Source: Cymbidium sinense (taxonomy: Eukaryota > Streptophyta > Magnoliopsida > Asparagales > Orchidaceae). Taken from it: DNA of 64,000 nt. Of the stretch, positions 57,374-64,000 are shown piece by piece. The notes under the pieces were generated by a model that saw nothing but the letters and a program-made list of their open reading frames with translations, searched no databases and was not told the DNA's origin. The stretch is from positions 143,130,488 through 143,194,487 of the forward strand of contig CM038214.1 of the NCBI GenBank assembly GCA_021442155.1, written 5' to 3'. A program made the translations under genes and the position numbers. The first letter of the stretch is position 1; every line of letters begins with the position of its first letter.

Positions 57374-58724
57374 TTTGTATTTATGTTTAGATTATTTTAT
57401 TTATTTTATTTTTATATTTTATTTATTTTAGGTTTATGTTTTTTGGTTTTTAGGGTTTAGGGTTTAGGGTTTAGGAATTTAGGATTTAGCATTTTAGAGT
57501 ATATGGCTTAGGGTTAGGGTTTAGGATTTAAGGTTTACGATTTAGTGTTTGGGCTTTAGGGTTTAGGGTTTTGGGGTTTATGGTTTAGGGTTAGCTTAGG
57601 GTTTAAGGTTAGTTTAGGGTTTAGGCTTTAGGCTTTAGTGTTTAGGGTTTTTAGGAATTAGGATTTAGGGTTTAGGGTTAGTTTAGAATTTAGGATTTTT
57701 TAGGGTTTAGGGTTTAGGGTTGTAGGTTTAGGGTTTAGGATTTAGGGTTTAGGGTTTAATTTTCTTTTAAAATTAACAAAATCAGTTGGTTTAGGTTTAT
57801 TTAGTTTATTTTTTATTTTTTTTAGTTTATTTTATTTGATTTATTTTTATTTAGGTTTATTTTTTATTTTTATTTATTTTAGTTTATTTATTTTATGTTT
57901 AATTAGTTTAGTTTAGGTTTTTTATTTTAGTTATTTTTTAGGTTAAGTTTAGGTTTATTTTTATTTTTTAGTTTAGTTTTATTTTTATTTTATTTTTGAG
58001 GTTTAGGTTTTATTTTTTATTTTAGGTTTAAGTTTAGGTATTTATATTATTTTTTTAGGTTTTGGTTTTAGGTTTTTATTTTAGGTTTATTTTTAGCTTT
58101 TTATTTTTAGTTTAAGTTTAGGTCTAGTTTTAGTTTACTTTATTTTATTTTGTTTAGTGTTTAGGTTTAGTTTATTTTAGGTTTAGGTTTAGGCTTTATT
58201 TATTTTAGTTTAGTTTTTTTAGTTTAAGTTTAAGTTTATTTTATTTTGTTATTTTATCTTTAGGTTTTTTTTTGTTTAGGGTTTAGGTTTTATTTTTTAT
58301 TTATTTTGAGGTTTATGTTTTAAGTTTAGGTTTTTATTTAGTTTATTTTATTTTATTTTAGGTTTACTTTATTTTTATTTCACATTTAGTTTTTATTTTA
58401 TTTTTGTTTTTCATTTTTTAAGTTGATTTTATTTTTGTAGTTAATTTATGTTTTTATTCATTTTATTTTATTTTAGTTTTATTTTTTATTTTATTTTAAT
58501 TTTGGGTTTAGGTTTAGGTTTACGTTTTAGTTTAGGTTTTTATTTTTTTTTTACTATTTTATTTAATTTAGGTTTAAGTTTATTTATTTATTTTATTTTA
58601 GGTTTTATTTAGTTTGGGTTTAGGTTTATATGCTTTTAGGGTTTACGATTTAGGGTTTAGGATTTAGGATTTTTAGGGTTTAGAGTTTAGGATTTAGGTT
58701 TTAGTTTAGGGTTTAGGGTTTTTG

Positions 58725-58796
58725 GTTTTTTTTAATAGAGAACAAATTGATATTCAATATTTCTTCTTTTTGATTTCATCAACCAAGTAATAAACC
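58725..58796 (-). pseudogene. GRP fragment 13: 3'UTR end only, cut by LTR-like DNA
   Basis: The T run at 58725-58733 is followed by AATAGAGAACAAATTGATAT, ATTTCTTC and ATCAACCAAGTAA, then leaves the GRP sequence at about 58796 for DNA matching the left end of the gypsy block at 9145. Fragment 4 breaks at the same base position. Confidence 0.75.
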
Positions 58797-59160
58797 AAGG
58801 AAGTGAAGCAATCAAATGACCTCCTTGGGGCTAGCTAAAGCATCATGTTCTTGGGATGTCCAAACTTTATACCCATTACTATTCAATCTTATATAAGTAA
58901 ACACATGAGGAAAGAGAACTCAATACATACACTTAAGCTATAAGCACATGCATTTCTTATGTATTTATAACTATCATCAAAACATAAATTATTATTCATT
59001 TATAAGTTTTTAAAAAATACATTTGGATTTAATAATGATAATAGCTAGGTAAATATTAAATTAAATCAACACATGCAAGCTTACATAAAGGAAATCCATT
59101 TTATTTTACTTGATTTTGAAACGATGCATGCATGACATCAAATGACATACCAAATTGAAC
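58797..59160 (+). mobile_element. Second copy of the gypsy-block left end
   Basis: Collinear with 9145-9516; both contain AGCTATAAG.ACATGCATTT and TAAATTAAATCAACACAT. It ends after CAAATTGAAC and passes straight into CCTAAATGGTTTAGGGTTTA. No pol or other element part follows, so it is either a deletion product or part of a larger duplication. Confidence 0.8.
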
Positions 59161-59229
59161 CCTAAATGGTTTAGGGTTTACTTAGTGTTTTTAGGTTTTA
59201 GATTTATGGTTTAATTAGGGTTTAGGTCA

Positions 59230-59575
59230 GGGTTTAGTTTTAGGTTTTAGGTTTTAGAGTTTAGGAGGGAAAAGTGGTGTAAGTTTAGAGGTGTGGATTT
59301 GGCTTTAGGGTTAAGATTTTGTGGGCTCAGGGTGGTTTGTGGATAAGTTTAGGATTTGATAGGTGGTAAGTGTGGCTCAGGTCAGCTAGTGGCCTTGGAG
59401 TTAGATTCACAAGTCTATATGTCAGGGTCTAGGGGTCAGTCAGGGCTCAGTGGCCCAGTTTAGTAGAGGCCCAGGATCTGGCTCAGGGTAAGTGGTTAGG
59501 GCTCAGAGCCTAAGGTTGCAGGCCTAGGGTAGGCTCTCAGGGCCTAGGAGGATTTAGGGCTCAGTGGTAGGTTTA
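59230..59575 (+). repeat. GC-rich CCCAGGG-type block 8
   Basis: GGGCTCAGTGGCCCAG and GGCTCAGGG words. It is followed by AAAAACATAAGTAG, which may be a decayed form of the A-tract motif. Confidence 0.75.
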
Positions 59576-60239
59576 AAAACATAAGTAGTTTATTTATTTT
59601 TTATTTTAAGTTTATTTTATTTTATTTTATCTCATTTATTTTTTACTTTATTTAATTTATTTATTTATTTTATTCATTTTAGTTTAGGTTTTATTTTAGT
59701 TTATTTTTGTGGTTTAGTTTAGGTTTATGTTTTTTGTTTTAGTTTAGTTTATTTTTTATTTTATTTTCTAGGTTTAGGTTTTATTTTTATTTTAAGTTAA
59801 GGTTTTAGGTTTTTAATTTATTTCTTAGGTTTAGGTTTTAGGTTTTATATAGGTTTATTTTTTTTAGGCTTATTTATTTATTATTTTAATTATTTAGTTT
59901 TTAGTTTTAGGTTATTTTGGGTTTTGGTTTAGGTTTATTTTACTTTATTTATTTTAGGTTTATGTTTTTTTTAGTTTAGGGTTTAGGTTTTATTTTTTAT
60001 TTATTTTTAAATTTTTTTAAGGTTTTATTTTTTATTTTTATTTTACGTTTAGCTATTTTATTTTAGGTTTATTTTATTTTATCATTTAGGTTTTTTTTAT
60101 TTGATTTAGTTTATTTTATTTTATTTTATTTTATTTAGGTTTAAGATCTTTTAAGTGTTTTTAGGTTTATGTTTTAGTTTGTTTTTATTTTATTTTATTT
60201 ATTTATATAGCTTTCTTTTTTATTTTAATATTTAGATGT

Positions 60240-60560
60240 TATTGGTAGTTTAGATTGGTTTGTCAGTCCAGGGTCATGGCTCAGGGGCCTGGTTTTAGAA
60301 CCTGGGTCAGTGGTCAGGATGGTAGGGTCATGTTTTGTGTGGATCTCATAGTGTTTGGCTTTTTAGCCTTAGTGTTTAAACCCAGGGTTTAAGTTTGGGG
60401 TTTAGTAGCAGTGGTCAGGTGTGGTTGATCAGGGATTGGGTCATGGCTCAGGATCATGTTGTAGGGTTTAAAGCAGGGTTTAGATGGGCTTAGTAGGAGG
60501 GTTTAGTTAGTGGTTTAAGGTTTAGGGTTTAGAGTTGTAAGTTTAGGGTTATTTTGTTTT
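60240..60560 (+). repeat. GC-enriched block 9, weak
   Basis: GTCAGGGTCATGGCTCAGGG-like words mixed with GGTTTAGG. Intermediate composition. Confidence 0.6.
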
Positions 60561-63049
60561 AGATTCTGGGTTGGTTAATTTTTTTTAAATTAAGTAAACT
60601 AGTAGGTTTATGTTTATTTAGTAATCTTTATTTTAATTAGTTTTATTTTATATTTTAATGTTTATTTTATTTAAGTTTTATTTAGTTTTATTTTATTTTA
60701 TTATAGGTATTTTTTATGTTTTATTTAAGTTTTTTTTAATTTTTAGTTTAATTTAGGGTTTTATTTATTTTACTTCTTAGGTTTTGTGGTTTGGGTTTAG
60801 CGTTGGGTTTGGGTTTAGGGTTTGGGGGTTTATTTTAAAATTAAAAAAATTTATTTTATTTATTTATTTAGTTTATTTTTATATTTTGGTTATATTTTAT
60901 TTTTATTTAGGTTTATTTTTATTTTATTTAGTTTATTTTATTTTATTTTATATTTATTTAGTTTTTTTTATTTTAGTTTAGTTTTATGTTTAGGTTTAGG
61001 TTTATGTTTATTTTTAGTTTAGTTTTGTTTTATTTTATCTTTTAGGTTTAGGTTTTATTTTATTTTAGGTTTAGGTTTAGGTTTTATTTCTTTGTTGGTT
61101 TTAGATTATTTTATTTACTTTAGGTTTATTTTAGGTTTTATTTTTTAGTTTAGGTTTAGGTTTATTTTAGTTTATTTTATTTTATTATTTAGTTTATGAT
61201 TAAGGTTTAGTTTATTTTAGTATGCATTTAGGTTTTATTTATTTTTTTTTTATTTTAGATTAGGTTTAGGTCATTATTATGTTTATTTTAGGTCCGGTTT
61301 CTTTAGTTTATGGTTTAGATTTTTTTAGTTTATTAATTTTAATTTATTTAGGTTTTATTTTAGGTTTATATTTTTTTAGTTTAATTAAGGTCTATTTATT
61401 TTATTATTTAGATTTTATATTTTATTATTTTAATTTCTTTAGGTTTAGTTTAGGTTTAGGAATTTTATTTTATTTTTTATTTTATTTAAAAATTTTATTT
61501 ATTTTATTTTATTTATTTACTATTTTGGTTTATTTGATTTTGGGTTTTTGGTTTGGGTTTGGGGATACTTGGGTTGTGTAGGTTTTAAGGTTTACTGACT
61601 AGGTTTATTGTTTGTGGTTTTAGGGGTTTTAGGTTTAGGTTTAAGTAGGTTTAATGTTGGGTTTGGCTTTTTTAATTTATTTTATTTTATTTTAAATTAA
61701 GTAAACTGGTTTAGGTTTATTTAGTTTATTTTATTTAATTTATAATAAATTTATTTTATTTTATTTATATTTTTTTTTATTTTATTTTATTTATTTTATT
61801 TTTTATTTTATTTTATTTAGTTTTTATTTTTATTTAGTTTTGTTTTTATTTTATTTTATTTTCTTATTTATTTATTTATGTTTTATTTTGTTTTATTTAT
61901 TTTGGTTTAAGTTTTATTTATTTTATTTTATTTTATTTATTTATTTATTTTATTTTTTTTAAGTTTTTGGTTAATTTATTTTAGTCCATTTTAGGTTTTT
62001 AGTTTGGGTTTAGGTTTTATTTGGGGTTTTTATTTAGGGTTTTGGGTGTGGTTTTCAGTTTTGGGGTTTAGGTTTGTGGTTTGGGTTTAGGTTTGGGGTT
62101 TAGGTTTGTTAGATTTGTGCTTGGGTTTAGGGTTTGGCTAAGTTTAGGGTTTTTTATTTTTTAAAATTTATGATTAGATTTAGTGGATTTGGGTTAGTTT
62201 GTAGTTATAAGTAGTTTTTAAACACCAAGAAAACCCAGGTTTAGGTTTATTTATTTTTATTTTATTTTATTTAGTTTTATTTAGGTTTATTTTTATTTTA
62301 GTTTAGTTATTTATTTTTGTTTATTAATTTTTATTTAGTTTTATTTTAGTTTATTTTAGATTTTAGCTCAGTTTATTTTTATTTTTAGTTTATTTTATTT
62401 TTATTTTTTAGTTTTATTTATTTTTGGTTTAGGTTTATTTTATTATGTAGTTTTAGTTTTATTTTATTTTATTTTAAGATTTATTTTTAGTTTAGTTTAG
62501 TTTATTTTAGATTTTATTTTATTTTGTTTTTAGGTTTAGGTTTAGTTTATTTTAGTTTAGTTTAGGTTTTATTTATTTTAGTATATTTTATTTTAATTTA
62601 GGTAGGTTTTAATTTTATTTTAGGTTAGGTTTTATTTTTTTTTATTTATTTTGTTTATTTAGGTTTAGATTTTTTTTAATTTTATTTTATTATTTTAGTT
62701 TATTTTTAGTTTAGTTTTATTAATTTATTTTTAGTTTATTTTATTTTATTTTTATTTAGGTTTAGTTTAGGTTTTTTGGTTTAAGTTATGTATTTTATAT
62801 TTGGTATTTATTTATTTTATTTGTGGTTTTTAATTTATTTTTTAGCTTTTTTTAGTAGGGTTTATGGTTTGTAGGTTTAGGTTTATGGTTGGGATTTAGT
62901 TTATGGTTAGGTTAGAGGTTTGGGTTGGTTGGTATGGTTATGGGTAGGTTGGGTGGAGGTTTAGGGTTTAGGGTTTAGTTTTTAGGGTTTAGGTTTTTAG
63001 GGTTGAGTTTTTGGTTTATGGTTTGGTTTTAGTTTAGATTAGGCTATTT

Positions 63050-63531
63050 ATTTTTATTTTTTAGAGAACAAATTCAGTTCAACATTTATTCTTTGATTCC
63101 ATCAACTAAGTAACACACCAAGTTCTAAGACATGTTTACAACATAGTATGAAAATGAGCACGCATAAAGCAAATCAAAAACCCTAGATAACTAGAACTGC
63201 CTCTACTGTAAAGACATAATTCCATAAGTACTAGATCGGATCAGCCGTTCTTCAGTTTCTCTTGTTCCCATCAGAACCACTTTGGCCTCTCGAGTAGCGA
63301 GATCCACCATCATATCCCCGATCTCTCCCTCCGCCACCACCATGGTTGTAACCTCTATCGCTCCTTTCGCTTTCATAACCACCATTGCTTCGACCACCAC
63401 CTCTATATCCACCAGCACCTCTAGATCCCCCACTACCATTATGATAATCGCTTTGCCTTCTCCCACCACTCAGATATAGACTAAGTCGTTAACAATGATG
63501 TTCTGCCATCAAGGTTATCCCCATTATTGGG
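63050..63531 (-). pseudogene. GRP fragment 14: intact glycine-rich tail of about 60 codons
   Basis: An uninterrupted frame reads HNGSGGSRGAGGYRGGGRSN, then GGYESERSDRGYNHGGGGG, RDRGYDGGSRYSRGQSGSDG and NKRN before a TGA (complement near 63259). Upstream, NGDNLDGRTSL is in a second frame with a stop near the Q-A-Q codons and a loss of about 10 bases. The UTR is complete, while the A-tract side is eroded to TTTATTTTTATTTTTTAGAG. With fragments 3, 8 and 10 this defines the family consensus. Confidence 0.86.
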
Positions 63532-64000
63532 TTTAGTTTATTTAGTTTTAAGGTTTATGTTTTATTTTTATTTATTTATTTAATTTTAGTTTTATTTTAG
63601 TTTAGGTTTTTATTTTATTTTATTTTAGTTATTTTATTTTTCTTTTTTCATTTAGTTTTTATTTTATTTAGGTTATTTATTTTTAAGTTTATATTATTTT
63701 TAGTTTAGTTTAGGTTTTATTTATTTTATTTTAGTTTATTTGTTAGTTTATTTATTTTATTTATTTAGGTTTAGGTTTTTTAGTTTATTTTATTTTACTT
63801 ATTTAGTTTTAGGTTTTATTTTTTATTTTATTTTTAAGTTTTATTTAGTTTAAGTCAGGTTTTAGTTAGGTTGGGTAGGCTCAGGTGGTCAGGGCTCAGT
63901 TTTAGAGGTCTTAGGGCCCTGGGCCCAGGCCAGGGTCTGGGCCTTGGGCTGCCCAGTCTGTGGCCCAGCCTCAGGCTCAGGGTTTAGGCCCCAGGTTTCA
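63532..64000 (+). repeat. T-rich telomere-like unit ending in GC-rich block
   Basis: T-rich core from the GRP flank to about 63850, with TTATTTTTAAGTTTATATTA corresponding to the TTATTCTTAGGTTTAT landmark. From 63860 to the window edge a CCCAGGG-type GC-rich block (GGGCCCTGGGCCCAGGCC). Confidence 0.85.

Larger units (their letters stand above)
55349..58724 (+). repeat. Telomere-like array with three consecutive T-rich units
   Basis: A-tract motifs at 55456-55485, 56669-56700 and 57759-57792 mark three units of about 1.2, 1.1 and 1.0 kb. Each is a T-rich core with GTTGAGTTTTA, a TTTTATTCYTAGG landmark and TTTATTAGTTTATTTT in the same order, then a TTTAGGG-like stretch. The longest near-perfect TTTAGGG run in the window is at about 56607-56655. 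Confidence 0.9.
59161..63049 (+). repeat. Telomere-like array between fragments 13 and 14
   Basis: TTTAGGG-like to 59230, GC-rich block (59230-59575), T-rich core, weaker GC block (60240-60560), A-tract motifs at 60578-60608 and 61688-61714, T-rich cores, a G-rich variant stretch with GGGTTTGG words (61545-61670, 62000-62160), then TTTAGGG-like text before fragment 14. Confidence 0.85.

Noticed and set aside
57022..61581. Phe/Leu/Tyr-rich open frames (57022-57240, 60784-61022, 61279-61581; also 40049-40267)
   Set aside because: Translation of TTTATTTTA words; no start context, domain or conservation.
2761..64000. A functional chromosome-end telomere
   Set aside because: No long uninterrupted TTTAGGG array; repeats are degenerate, interrupted by inserts and bounded by GC-rich and T-rich units.
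2761..64000. CRISPR-like array (short repeats with spacing)
   Set aside because: The regularity is that of telomere-derived repeats in a plant genome, with no constant repeat separating unique spacers.

Overview
The window looks like subtelomeric or interstitial-telomeric DNA of a flowering plant. The G-rich plant telomere heptamer TTTAGGG and its decayed derivatives (TTTAGG, TTTATTTT, CCCAGGG) run in the + orientation through most of the 64 kb. The inserted genes are plant genes: a glycine-rich RNA-binding protein (GRP), acidic ribosomal protein P0, Tat-lineage Ty3/gypsy elements, and an L1-type LINE carrying an RNase H. The GRP ends in a DGNWRN-type tail, which I associate with monocots, so a monocot is plausible but not shown. 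I found no intact host gene, no tRNA or rRNA gene and no CRISPR array.
Layout. 1-2760: decayed gypsy polyprotein, minus strand. 2761-9098: telomere-like DNA with GRP 3' fragments and a 50-bp LINE tail. 9099-20595: a second, plus-strand gypsy element (AT-rich LTR/leader-like DNA to about 13400, decayed pol to 17560, then 3' sub-repeats) sitting inside a GRP fragment. 20596-23458: telomere-like DNA with one GRP copy. 23459-32510: a nearly full-length but broken LINE, minus strand. 32511-54200: telomere-like DNA with seven GRP fragments, two internally deleted GRP remnants, two P0 fragments and several GC-rich blocks in which TTTAGGG has become CCCAGGG. 54203-55348: a 5'-truncated LINE copy. 55349-64000: more telomere-like units, a duplicate of the gypsy left end, a last GRP copy and a closing GC-rich block.
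Main observation. The array looks like higher-order repeats, not plain telomere repeats. Fourteen GRP fragments, two tiny GRP remnants, two P0 fragments, three LINE ends and about 15 copies of a 20-bp motif all lie on the minus strand. Nearly all of them end in an A-tract (T-tract on +) that runs straight into telomere-like repeats. Their shared truncation points and shared flanks indicate that a few A-tailed, cDNA-like insertions were later amplified with their telomeric surroundings. A GRP-P0 unit of about 3.1 kb appears twice in tandem, and T-rich units of about 1.1-1.4 kb keep a fixed internal order.
Caveat. Some base composition, especially the CCCAGGG blocks, resembles a known long-read basecalling error on plant-type telomere repeats. 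Raw reads are needed before a biological reading of those blocks is accepted. No protein here looks functional; the features are broken copies read by similarity to families I know, without any database search.
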